Assembly (NCBI GenBank): GCA_005406025.1
Contig: BGZK01001216.1
Coordinates: 1 to 64,000, forward strand
Direction of reading: 5' to 3'
DNA length: 64,000 bases
From: Eumeta japonica
Lineage: Eukaryota > Arthropoda > Insecta > Lepidoptera > Psychidae
How positions within the stretch are numbered: position 1 is the first letter of the stretch; every line of letters starts with the position of its first letter. The notes beneath the pieces were generated by a model. The model was not told where the DNA came from and made no database searches. It saw nothing but the letters and a program-made list of their open reading frames with translations. The position numbers were made by a program, and so were the translations under genes. This document shows, piece by piece, positions 48,001 through 60,000 of this stretch.

Positions 48001-48620
48001 AAAGTAGTAAGGAGTTTTAGAGATGGCCAGAAGCGTCAACCGGTTTCTTGAGCTCAAAAACTCACAGACAATATTTATATTTCAAGAAGTACAAAAATAC
48101 ATCGATAAATATTGCAGCGGAAAGTTTCAGGGATGGCCTGTGAGGTCAACAGTTTTACAGATTTTTTTAAAAATTTCTAAAGTTCTTATTGGCTCGATAT
48201 TTAGTATTGGTCAATTTTCTTTGCTTAGAAATATAGAGTGAAATTAAGTCGAATAACGCGTTGGATAAATGTCGCAGCTTAAAAATAAAAAAATAGTGTC
48301 ATTTTTTTAATAAGTCTAGAAGTTTGAACTCAAAGATCTGAAAACGGATCGAGATTATATTTTTGAACTCGGAGAGTATGAAAAAGCATAAAAACTGGCC
48401 TCTATAGGTTAAACTCATTAATTTACTCTTAGTATGTTTTTGAAGACTTTGAACTTGAAAGTAGGAAAAAGTTTCAATAATGACCTTGAACGTCAACGGT
48501 TTTTCGAATTCCTAAGCTCTAAAAGCTTAAAGATAAGTCTTTGAAAGCTTAAAGAAACATCGATAAATATCATATCGGAAAGTTTTAGGTATGTTCTGCA
48601 AAGATAAGCGTTTTATAGAT
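47995..48620 (+). repeat. Tandem-like units related to 35810-36025
   Basis: A GGAGTTTTAGAGATGGCC / GGAAAGTTTCAGGGATGGCC / GGAAAGTTTTAGGTATG theme followed by GTCAAC recurs near 48010, 48120 and 48575; AGTTTCAATAATGACCTTG near 48469 is a variant. The section 48285-48400 matches 35825-35900. No coding potential. Confidence 0.55.
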
Positions 48621-48629
48621 TTTTTCATT

Positions 48630-50880
48630 TGTTTGAACCGTTTGAACGCGCTAATCTTGGAACTGCCCTTAAAATTTGAAAACTTTTTGTATGTCATAGC
48701 TTATTTGTTTAGGAAGACTAGTTGCGTGCCGCGATTTCACCCGTTATTTGATTTAAAGGAAATTCGATTATTTAATATGGAGTACTTCGAATTGATGATA
48801 TTTTTTGTCATATTTTCATGTGGCATTAGTCCATACGCAAAACTTGATCAAGATAAGGCAAAATTTAATTGTTTTTGAAAGAAAAACAATGTTCTCTCAG
48901 ATCTATTCCAATATTTAAAAGTTTTCACTGCGCTTTATAGTAACCGCAAACGATATCTTCACCGTCTCTTTAGAACTAAATGACGTGGGGGTAGCTCACA
49001 AGAAATCAATAAGTTGTTTCGTCTTTTATATCTGCCGATAACGCTATCGTCTGTGGTCCCGACCTCGGTCGTCTTTCGATTCCGATTCTGGCTCCGCTCA
49101 TGATTACGATTCTACTCTCGATATGAATCTTGGTTCTGTCTTGTATTGAATTCCGATAAAATCCTCTTGCAATACGAAAATAAACCTACTGCCACTTTTT
49201 TTATCATTGCTCATGCTATTATTAATTATTTTTAATTACTAATATTAATTATTATTAATTCAGATCTTGTTACTGCTCGCCATTCCGATCTCGGGCCAAT
49301 CTCAAAATTTCCCTTCCCTTCAACATCACTGTTACCAATAATCAGACGGTCTATCGGCATAATTAAGAGATTCATGTAAGGAAAACCGCGAGGACAAGCT
49401 AGTATTTTTGTAAATCGTAATTCACATATTATTCTGATGTATAATCTATATTACTGTAAAATTTCATTAATTCTCTTCAAACTTTAAAGCGTGATTGGGT
49501 AATAAACATCCAAAATTTGATATTTATTGTATTAAATAAGTTAAATGCTACCTTTTAAATGCCAAAAGTATTCATCATTCGCCTATTACTTAATTTATCA
49601 AAGTGCAGATAGCGGCGACATACTCTCACCTGTCAGGGCCGGCTATCGTCCATCACCGTCAACTTGGCCATTACCTAATAAAATAAATATCTTTGTTACG
49701 TAAAAAGATTATTACATAAAAATTGTTAAATACGTTAATTAGATATACGGTATCGCGTAATTTTATGTACAACTGTAGATAAAAGATAATTGTTTGTTGC
49801 GTAGCGTAATATTAACATTACAGTCGTAAGTTGTCTAAATAGATTATAGAAGATTATCAGTTACCTAAAGAACTAAAAAAAATCTAAACTAATATGTAAA
49901 GCTGAGGAGGAAAGAAAATACTTTTTTGTTATTAATATAGCAGACGCTCAAATGTTCGGATTGGGCATCTTTCATCGATTCTGTTAGCGGCAGTTTCTAA
50001 ATTGCTCTAAGTGACTGTGGATGTAGAAGAAATACGAAAACAGCGATTCAACTATGCTAATTTAAGCGATGTCGATTCAGATCCGAGTCAGCTTTAAATG
50101 TCTTTTTTATTGTGCCGTATACTCAAAGCGAAGTAGACCACCATGTGATTCGGTCTTCGTGTGGACGCGTCTCGTACGACTGACTGCCAAATATGCGAAA
50201 CGAACTCGATATAAGTACGGGTATTCAGCGATTTGCGTAAAAAATGTGCTAAAAGTTAAATAAAATAGTTAAAATGGCTCAATTCAATGGTTTATGGCTG
50301 AGACTATTTATTTAATTAAATGGAACTAACGCGACAAAATTGAATATACTCACAAAACGCCGTCGTTATGTTATTATTATCGATGCGTCTCATTTCATTT
50401 CAGTAATTGCAGTAAGTAATATGCACTTTTATACATACTATCTCCACCACATCGAGTTGGCATTGATTTGACACCTATACAGTTATTGTGCTAGTACAAA
50501 CGGACAGTAGACCGAATTAAAGAAACTATGAGTCTCCAGTTTCATTCTGCAACGTTAAAAATATGAAAAGTAGAAAAATAACAAAATCCTCTCTTGTTTC
50601 TAATTTGCAATTAAGACATGCTATTAATATACGTTATTCGAGAGACACGTTTTTTTTGTAACTAAAGTTGTACAGTGTACGTAAAAAGTGAATAACCATT
50701 GAAGTCCAAACTATCGAACGAATTAAAGACACCAACAGCCATTAGCTTAATTTACGACACGATGGTACCATTTACGGTTCGAGCCATGGTTAATTTTGGA
50801 ACAAACCGACCATATGTTTCACTGATGTAGATTTTTACGCACCATAATAAAGGAGATTGTTATGTAAATGATTTCTGGTG
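48630..50880. other. Intergenic, includes a hexamer-like C/T array at 49030-49330
   Basis: 49040-49150 and 49265-49320 have words such as GATTCCGATTCTGGCTCCG and CCATTCCGATCTCGGGCC, the reverse-strand look of the hexamer-like class. Nothing else is recognised upstream of the CPR-C promoter. Confidence 0.4.
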
Positions 50881-50885
50881 TCCTT

Positions 50886-50917
50886 TATATAAGTCTCGAT
50901 CGTTTTTCCCCGCTAGT
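50886..50917 (+). promoter_or_regulatory. CPR-C core promoter
   Basis: TATATAAG at 50886-50893; the likely start is at about A50915 in CTAGTCTT, 29 nt downstream. The leader to the ATG is about 40 nt. Confidence 0.55.
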
Positions 50918-50954
50918 CTTTTTGGTATATTCGCGCAGTCGTAACACCGTGATA

Positions 50955-52124
50955 ATGTGGCTAGTAAGTACCTACCTACGTTTTAAAATAACTATTTTTC
51001 TTGACAATCAAAAAAGTTTAGAATCAAATGCGCTTATCTCGAAGTTATTTCTGTCGCAATTCAATTTATAATAAGAAGTGAATTTGAAAGCAACAGGCAA
51101 GTAAATGGCGTCTAATTTTGATATACTGAATTTAATAAAACTTCATAAAAATTATTTATAGAAATATTTCCACGTTAAAATAACTTGGTGCGCATATGCA
51201 ACTAATATGTTCATTGTTGAATGTTTGTTGATTTATTAAACTTTTTTCATTCATTCATTAATCAGTAGTAATTTTTCGGAAACATTAAATACAATTAAAT
51301 AAAAAGCCTTCTCTTGATTTTAAAAGGCTATTTTTGCATAATTAATTAATGCAACATTAACCGTAACGTAGTTCGTTGGTGCATACACGTTCCATGTATG
51401 GTGCCGCTAATTTTATGCCGCAAATTACTAGTTAAGCAAGAGGCGTTGACTGCCCACCACTGTTTTTAGAATTTTCGAGGTCAAAATTATGTAATAATGT
51501 CTTACCGTAGAGATGTCTCACTTGCTCCAGAAGCCCTATGGATATTAAATAAAACATGATAGTTTGAATTCAGTTTCAGGTACTCAGTTTGGCTGCCTTC
51601 GGATGCGCTTTTGCTCAATTCCAAGATGATGGTAGATATCATCCACATTATAGAAGTTTTAACAGCTTCGACCCGTCGACTCAAACGAGACAAGCAAACC
51701 CATATTATCCGTACTCAGCTAGAAATTATGGAGTAAGCTATGCAGACAGGGATGCTGTGATCTTGACATCCGTCAATGATATAAATGCTGATGGAGGTTA
51801 CCAATATGGGTAATATGTTTTTTCACTAACATGGTGATTTTAATTCTAAAACTAGCTAATTATGTACTGCTTTCATTCGTCCAATTTCACATGAGAAAAT
51901 ATCCAATAGAATGTTTATTTTAGGTATGAGACTAGCAACGGAATAAAGGCTGAAGCGGTAGGTTTTAATAGAAACCTTAGGAACTACCCGTTCGCTGAGC
52001 CACCTGCAGTACAAGGTTCTTTTTCTTGGACAGCACTCGACGGCACCCCAGTTTCGATAAGATATACAGCGGACGAAAATGGCTACAGACCTGTTGTAAG
52101 TTTTGCACATAAATTTTTCAAATG

Positions 52125-52173
<49 letters not shown>

Positions 52174-53259
52174 TAATATTAACGTACTATTAACGTAATA
52201 TTAACGAATATTAACGTACGTTATATATATATATATATATAACGTACGTTAATATTCCTCTTTTATATGATAATCGGTCAAATACAATCACATTATATTC
52301 ATATACATAACAATGCACGGGACTCCACTTCAAATTGCCTGCGAATGATGTAATGCGCAGGATCAACGCTCCTCGGCCCTTCCTTCTTGTGCCCCGCGTT
52401 CCTATTTCACGCCATTGCGACGCTTTCATGACTAACTTCACAGTTGCAAAGTTTCGTGAATCGTACTATAGATCTGTGTAACAGCAGGTAACTGTAATTA
52501 AACACTATGTTTGGGAGTGTGTTTTGTATGCGTGGTGTGCATAAAATGATAACTTCGTATCTACTCGCTATACATTAATGCTACCACTAGCTTTCGCCCC
52601 ATGACTCTGTTCGTACTTAATAAAAGATAAGACACTGCCTAAGGTTTTTCTGCTTATAAATAGAGAACTGTATATTATGTAACGTGCTAGTAGAAATTTT
52701 ATTATTCAAAATTTACTTAGTTGGTCATGTTTATTTGTTTGTTTTGATTGGAGAGGGAACTAGAATAGGAGAAGAAGATTAAAGATGAGAGATAAGGGAA
52801 TAAGGTGCAGTGTGGAGTGAGCTTGTCTCACTACATCTTGATATAGATGAATAGCAAAACCGAGCGCGAAAAATAGAGAAAAATGGTCGAGAATGTCAGT
52901 GGTAAGGGAAAGGAGAAATCGAAATTGGAAATAGCGTCAAGCTTGGAACTGGTAACGGGACTAGGATATAGTTTAGGGTCGATGTTTTAATAAAGTTAAA
53001 AATTCAGTCCTAATTATTTATCCATGCGTTTAGACCTGCGTATGTTATACACATATATGAATGCTCATACGAACAATCACTCAGAAACAAATAATAAAAA
53101 TCGATCCTACAACAGATCGCACCGGATTTCGTGTTTTTGTTGATTTTTTTACCAGCTTATTCGTTTTTATAGGGTGATGCAATCCCAACACCGCCACCCG
53201 TTCCAGCAGCGATTCTGCGGTCTCTAGAATACATCAAGACGCATCGCCGTGAAGGCTAA
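50955..53259 (+). CDS. CPR-C: RR-1 cuticular protein, 4 exons, 165 aa
   Basis: Secreted, chitin-binding cuticle protein and paralogue of CPR-B. Exons: 50955-50963 (M-W-L, donor GTAAGT), 51580-51809 (acceptor TTTCAG, donor GTAATA, phase 2), 51924-52095 (acceptor TTTTAG, donor GTAAGT, phase 0), 53173-53259 (acceptor TTATAG, stop TAA). The signal peptide is residues 1-15 (V-L-S-L-A-A-F-G-C-A-F-A, cleavage before Q16). A Tyr/Ser/Asn-rich linker (P-Y-Y-P-Y-S-A-R-N-Y) leads into the chitin_bind_4/RR-1 domain with Y-E-T-S-N-G-I, G-S-F-S-W and Y-T-A-D-E-N-G-Y-R-P. The tail is I-P-T-P-P-P-V-P-A-A-I-L-R-S-L-E, ending basic (K-T-H-R-R). Unlike CPR-A and CPR-B its exons are not strongly GC-rich. Intron positions and the 172-nt exon 3 equal those of CPR-B. 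Confidence 0.9.
52128..52257. repeat. (TA)n tract and 52-bp perfect palindrome in CPR-C intron 3
   Basis: A (TA)n run at about 52125-52170 is followed by repeated TTAACGTA-type words. A perfect palindrome then spans 52206-52257, centred at 52231/52232, with arms GAATATTAACGTACGTT closing on an AT core. It lies 33-162 nt after the exon 3 donor. Confidence 0.9.
52850..52985 (+). repeat. Degenerate hexamer-like array in CPR-C intron 3
   Basis: Words such as CCGAGCGCGAAAAATAGAG, GAAATCGAAATTGGAAAT and GGAACTGGTAACGGGACTAGG; preceded at 52745-52815 by a purine-rich run and at about 52585 by a repeat head CACTAGCTTTCGCC. The intron therefore seems to contain a whole repeat copy. Confidence 0.45.
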
Positions 53260-53393
53260 CGCTATGCATATTTATGCCATTTGCGCGATTAAGCGTGAAC
53301 AGTGTTCGCACAACTTTGTATAACGATTGCTCTGATTTATTGATTTTAAATGTAAAATCGAAATTAGATAACATGAATGGCTTATACCTTGAT

Positions 53394-53399
53394 AATAAA
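53394..53399 (+). terminator. CPR-C polyadenylation signal
   Basis: AATAAA 135 nt after the stop codon; another AATAAA lies near 53450. Confidence 0.6.
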
Positions 53400-53409
53400 A
53401 ATTCTCATA

Positions 53410-54280
53410 CTTATATTATATAATTTTAATAGTGCAATTTACCCGCCGAAATAAAATGATCATTGTATATGTACCTATGACGTCAATGTTCCATATTAAA
53501 GCTGGGAAAACAGTTGTTGTTTTACTTAATTCAATTTTTTTTAGACTTCTCTAGATGCATTTTTTACTTTAAGTACTTGTTATATCTTAAACGATTTTCG
53601 ATGATCAAAAAGTGAGATGTCAAATAAAAGAGAAATGAAAAAAAATCAAAATAAATAGGTATGTTTTTTTAAACTTCTGCGAAAATTTACAAATGAAAAA
53701 TTCTGAATAAATGAAATTTTAAAGTTTTATTTTTGAATCGAATAGAAATCTGTCAATTCTCCTCAAAATTAATTTAAAAATTACCACAACCTGAGTACGT
53801 TCATCATATTTGGGATTGATTATTGTTGTTTTTATTCGAATAAATATTCTAATATTTTTCTTTGGCACAATTAATCGACCACTTTTTTGAACATACAAGT
53901 TTTTATTCACTCGTGCCAGTCACCGGAGATGCATTTCGACCTTACAAGATTTAGCCTTTAACATTTTCTAGCGCGTAACTGGGATTATGTTATTTTGTAT
54001 TTTAGGGTTGACATCTTCAAATAAAAAAAATAATGCGGAGGTAGGTAGAAGCCTTAATTAAAATGACGACGGAAAAATAAGTTTGACAAATAAGATCTTT
54101 GTTTTAAAGTTACATTCATTCGTCAAACACATTTTAACTAAATATAAGGTTATGGCAATAACAATAAAAGTCACGGTTTAAGGTTTAGAATATTAACTAT
54201 GCAAAACTATTTTTTTAATGTAATCATCAAAATAAAATTAAATTACAGAACTATACAGTACTAGAATGCCAATCAAAATT
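53410..54280. other. AT-rich intergenic, nothing recognised
   Basis: No supported feature; the 63-residue frame at 53719-53910 (-) is AT-driven. Confidence 0.45.
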
Positions 54281-54284
54281 AATT

Positions 54285-54485
54285 AGGGCCACTTCCACCC
54301 CCTCCTATTAAAGTCACTTTTAACTTAAAAATTAATTTTGCTTACCATGTCCTCCTTTTAACGGGTTTTAGCCCGAAAAATTGTTAAAAAGGCGACCTAA
54401 AACGCAAATTTTACTTTAAAACTAACTCTTTGTCGAATGTCAATTTAAAAGGAGATGGTAGAAAAGGCTTTTAAGGTACTTCAGA
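54285..54485. mobile_element. Small MITE-like repeat
   Basis: Starts GGGCCACTTCCACCCCCTCC with TTAAAGTCACTTTTAA inside; the inverse theme (AATTTAAAAGGAGATGGTAG) occurs near 54442-54462. Similar words occur in 37285-37440, suggesting one MITE family. Confidence 0.5.
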
Positions 54486-54934
54486 GTTTTCTGTAAGTTA
54501 AAGATCCAGACAAAGCAGCATATTTGGCAACCCTGTTTGTGCTTGAATTTACCTCACCGTGGTTAAATGCGGAGCGACACGTCCGTAACGCTGTATGGCA
54601 TTCCGTTGCTCATTACAATAATGAATATGTTACGTAATATTATAACGTATTTATCGTTTGGATAACATAAAATTACGTCGAAATCTAGCAAGTTTCAAAA
54701 ATCGTGCTGCTAGTTCATAATTTAAATTTGTCATATGCTTTTGAACATTAATGATAGTATATTGATTATCAAAATCAGTTCCTATAAAGCAATCTCCTTA
54801 AAAACATGACGACAGATTCTAAGATAAAAATTAGGTGACCACCTCAAATTCCTGGTTAGTTGACAGTACGATATTGCCTGTTTAAAAACGTAATCGCGAT
54901 GAAAATAATAAAAACTATGTAGCTTTTTTATATT

Positions 54935-54960
54935 AAAGATCGTATACATATACGATCTTT
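54935..54960. repeat. 12-bp perfect inverted repeat with 2-base loop
   Basis: AAAGATCGTATA and TATACGATCTTT flank CA. A near-perfect 26-bp palindrome with no known function here. Confidence 0.8.
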
Positions 54961-54964
54961 TATG

Positions 54965-56380
54965 ACATTGTTTCGATATTCAAGCTTTTGATAAGGTATT
55001 ATTACTAAATGAGTTCGAGGATTGAGATCATATAAAAAGATAACACGCAGAAAAGCAGAAGGTATATAGTTATCAAAATAGAGCTACAATGAATCGCTGG
55101 GGATCCATCTGAATACTTGTGATTGATTGCACTTGCTTTGTAAACGTACTGATCGCAGAAATAAAACTAATTCTTCAGCCCAGAAACTCCAATATATATA
55201 TATATATATTTATATATTGTGGAGCAGGGATTTGTTATAGAGATATCCATTTTTCGGTACTCAAGATCTCTAATCAAACGGGTGCTAATGATATGAATTA
55301 GATTTACTTGTTATTGTTTAACTATATACAATTAATTCATACGCCTTTGATACGATACTAATACCACCAAATTCCTTTCCTTTTTGTTAGTCTCAGGGTT
55401 CACGTCTCTTTTTCTAGATATACTTCATCTATCTTTCTACTTTTGGTTCGTGAATTAAATAACATTTCACTAATTAAAATTTAGCCCGAAGGCCGGGCGC
55501 CCCGCGTGCAAATTCTTACATCACCACTCTGCCTTCCGACAAAAGAAAATCTAATGAAATAAAATATTTTTTTGTTCGTAGCAACCCCTAATAACTGATA
55601 TAGTACAAGATACTATGCCTTACCTATAAATAGAACATCGTACAATGCGAATGATGTGTTCACGTCGCATAACATCACATCCGTGGCTTTCAATTTACGA
55701 TTTTATTTATTTACAAGTGATTACATGTTCATTATTTACGTCTAAGAAACCGTTACCAAGCTGAAAGGATATATTCACCTGTCAAAACCACTTCAAAACA
55801 CAGACAACCAATAGAAAAGGCTAAATATGATACTAGGAAAAAAAAATAGTTTTAAAAATCATTACAACAAATAAAACAAAATAAGATTTGGTGGATTCCG
55901 GGAAGATTTGAGAGGCTGCTAGAAGATATCGGCCACTACTGGGCCGCAGTAGCCTGGCCAACACCGCATAGGCGCCGCTCTGCCCTCATGTTTTCTTAGA
56001 ATCCGAGACTACGAGGTATGTGTGGAACCAACTCTTATTATACCATCGGCTGTCATTATTCATTCAGTTCATGTCAAAAAGCGAACCGCACGGATGAACC
56101 GTTGCAAATCGGTTGAGTATAGCTACCTGTCTCCACAAACAGAATCTCCCTTGTACACTCCACCTTTCCTACATAACCTTTATTTTAAAAATTGGTCACG
56201 ATAAGCTTTTTGTCGTCTTCCTGTTTTTGACGTGAGTTCAGATGCTGAGCGCGGCGTCGCAGCCGCCGGATGTCAACCGGCTCTCGCACGTAATATGCAA
56301 CATAAAAATAAGACGTATGTTAACTTACGATATTCTCGTAAACATTAACAATATATCATTTTCAAGCTTCCGAGTCACAA
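54965..56380. other. Intergenic, nothing recognised with confidence
   Basis: GC-richer islands at 55485-55510, 55925-55985 and 56240-56290 have no splice-flanked frames. A short (TA)n lies at 55190-55215. Confidence 0.4.
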
Positions 56381-56384
56381 TGTC

Positions 56385-57075
56385 AAAAGCGGAATCCTTA
56401 TAGTTTCGTCCTGTCCGTCCGTCTGTTCATCCGTATGTCACAGGCATTTTACATAAAAACAGCAAAATGAATATTCATGAAATTTATAGTGTAGGTGTCT
56501 TTTATAAGCCGCTAATTAATTTAGTAGTTAAATAACAAAACTAAATATTTATATGGGGGACTTCATACATGTAACAGAAGCTGAAAAAGTTTATTTTGCA
56601 AACATCAATGTGTGGTACCTATTTCAACAGTTCTTTTAAAGACATTTATACGGTTTCTAAACAATTTTTGTGACTAATTGAATATTTTCTGAAATAATCG
56701 CTTCGAAATTAGCAGCAATTGTCGCTTCCTCCTTTATTTTCTAAACCGTATGTACAAAAAATATGGAATAAGTTACAACGGTAACGCTTAATAAATACGT
56801 TTAACGATAATTATTTTGAACATGATCGAATATACCCTTTTTTGAGTTATTGCCGAAAAACTGCTTTCAGTTAAAACTTTTTCAATAAAAGGATGTAAGT
56901 GCTGTGAACATAAGCTTTTTTGCTGGAACACTTTAGCTTACACTAGTTTCAGACTAATAGTTGACATACCAAGCTGTTTTTTTAGTTATATGTGACTAAA
57001 ATGCTATAACTATTATGTGCGAGAAACATGAAAAAAAGTGTAACAATTTCGTAATTTTTTTCATCTGTATTTCTT
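56385..57075 (-). repeat. About 750-bp dispersed repeat, copy 2 of 3, inverted
   Basis: Reverse complement is collinear with 41135-41890 and 61468-62230. Landmarks on + are CCTTATAGTTTCGTCCTGTC, CATACATGTAACAGAAGCTG, GAGTTATTGCCGAAAAACTG and CTATAACTATTATGTGCGAG. Confidence 0.8.
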
Positions 57076-57099
57076 TTTGATTCTTCGTTTAAAAACTAT

Positions 57100-60000
57100 T
57101 TATAATAAAAAGATCGTTGTTGATGTCATTATGAAATAAATATAGCTGTTACTATGACTACCTATTTCGTATCCTCCTTTCTGTTTTTTTCATAGGATAT
57201 CCAGTTCTATTTACACTTTGTGCATATTATATCTCCCTATTATCTCAGAGAAACTTTTCAATCAAGATACATGGATTATATCCCGCATTTGCTTATTGAG
57301 CGATTTGATTTTATATTTGGAAATCAATAGTTTTTCCACAATTTTATATGGCCTTCTACAACATCGCATTAACGTAAAGAGTTTACCTACAATTCTTCAA
57401 AATACCTATACCAACATCACGTCATATAGGCGAAACTTTGCAAATTTTTTATCCCTATTGTACCTAGTTTTCTGTTTTACTCATTTCTTTATAATGTTTA
57501 TTTAGCCTTGTGCATGATGTTATTTACAAATTCTAGTTTCTGAGCCACGTTATTATAAGTTCGATTAACATCTGAGCATTATCTAAAGGAAAGTTCAACT
57601 CTCGCCCGATTAGAATATGTTGTGCTCTGTAAAGGGAGTTACATGATAAGAAAATGTTATTAAAGGTAAAAACATGCACCAGTACATCTTGTCATTGCCA
57701 ACACACATCGATAAGAGATAACACAAGGTTCATAGAATTTTCTATTAAACCATATATTTAGTGGTTAAATGCAGTAGAAAATCACAATATTGATCCAAAT
57801 TATCTAATTATGTATCTCACAAATCTCTAGTAAGAGACAGTCCCTCGGTCGAATATCATTTCCTTTACAGAAACAAACTTACAAAATAGTCTATTCATTA
57901 AACAAGCCTGACATCGTAGCTGTGACCCAAGGAAAATCTTTTGTGACATCATATTTCGAGGCGTATTCCATGACTGTTATTATATATGTATTAACGTGAT
58001 TGGACCTTCTAGGTATTTTTGTGTCAGTATAAAAATTATTTTCTTAGCAAGATACGAAAATAAAGGATGGACTTACTAAACAATTAAATGGTTGGGTTCA
58101 AAAGGCAAAAAAAGTGTAGAAAGGCAGTAGTAAAGATGGAATGACGACATAATAAACAAGGTATGAATAAATTGGATGCACATAGCCAAGAACAGGGAAA
58201 GATGGGAAAGGATGGAGGAGCGTTTTACTCATGGGGGACCTCATAACAAGTAACAAAGAAACAATAAAAATAATAAAGAAAAATATATATTTGTAGGAAA
58301 TTGTTAAGTGGAATAATAAATCTATATTATTATTATGGACCTTCTAATTGGTTCTATGCATCAAAGCCAATCTCTTCTAAAAGATCTTGAACCAAAATTG
58401 GTTGTAATCCCGCCTGTGCGCCTGTTCACTTTCTTTCCCTCCAAACATACATGACACAATTCGAAGTATCTTTTTATTTTTTTTTCAGCATTCTTCGCAA
58501 AATAACTTTCTTTTGAGTTTCCCAACGTTTTGGTTAAGACTAAATGCCCCTTTGTCCAAGCTCTATCATGTACCTTACCTTTTTTCTGTACGGTTCATGA
58601 TAAAGCTTGTGTTAGTACAGAACATAGTGAAGTGTTCCAACCAATTTATTCTCTTATATAAAATTTAATTTTTTACAAAAAGTTCCGATATCTACCTCCA
58701 TTCCTACCTAATATTTCTACAGCAAACTTATAAAATTCGTTACTTATTAAATCCTCAATTATCGGTATGGGAAACGAATCTGAAATAACCTTGTCCAAGT
58801 TTCTTAAATTTACACAAAATCTATGTGTAATATCTAGCTTTTTCAATAATACCACCGGAAACATAAATTTTTTTCGAATATCTAATAATCCTATTATTAA
58901 GCATTACTTGAACCTGTTTTTTTATAATGTCTCGCTGTCCTGTAAACATTTTGTATAGTGGCTTATGGACAGGTACGTAATCTTATGTTTTTATTTTTAC
59001 CTCAAAACCTGAATATTTGACCCAATCTAAAATTCTCAAATAAGAAACGATAAAAATATTCCGTCAAAATCGTTTGTAGTCTTTCTCACCGAAAGACTGA
59101 CAAATCTCAATTTATATTCAAAGGATTTAACTTTAACTGCTTCACTGGCACAAAAATTAGGGCTAGGTTGCATACCAACATGTACTCTTTATTCCTATCG
59201 ATCAGGTCTTCGAAGTGTGCAATCACAGCTAACTTCTACTTTGTGCGGCGTGTGAGATACAAGCGGTGTACACAATCCTTTCTTACTCAAAATAAGTTTC
59301 TTGTCATTATAATCTAATATAGCAGCATTTGCTTAAATTTAGTTTCAAAAATATAGACATTTCTACTAACATAAGCCTAACTTTTAAATATGCCCCTTTT
59401 ACCCCTTTTGAACACGATACAGAAGTTTGGGAGTTCACTAGTCTTATTAATGTCTATATTGTTCGCGTTAATGCAGCTCACATAGACCCCAGAATCTAAT
59501 AAAGTGTGTATATTACCTGCCTTCATCGTAGTTAACCTTTATGTACGTATTACTTCTGCTCGATTGGCGGGTGGGTTCTTCGGACAGCTACTCCCCGCCT
59601 TGAAATTGATTTATTGCCGCTGCCTCCTTTTATTTCCCTGCTAGATCGTCGGAGGTTACGCTTCATCTCCCAAGTTTCGTCTGCGAAACGTAAGTCGGTA
59701 GTGTTGCATTCCGTGGCGGGTCTCCATGGCTACGCCACTAGGGACGAGCTTCTGTTGCGACTAGCTGCGGTGGCCTTTCTTCGATCGTGTCAGGCTCATC
59801 GGGCGTTCTTTAGAAGGTTCCTCACTTCATTGGCAACTGGTAGTTAGCCTCCCGGTTTTGCAGGTAGAGTAAACTACATGTTCGCGCCGCAAATAAAGGT
59901 TTGACAGCTCCACTTAATCTCCATACATATTTCATAATCATAGTTCTTTTCTCCGCAATTTTCGCTTTTACAGCTAGTCTCTTTAATTTTTACATAAGTA

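Noticed and set aside
59614..59847. 77-residue + strand frame in a GC-rich block
   Set aside because: It lies within the Gypsy-like remnant and no domain is visible on either strand.
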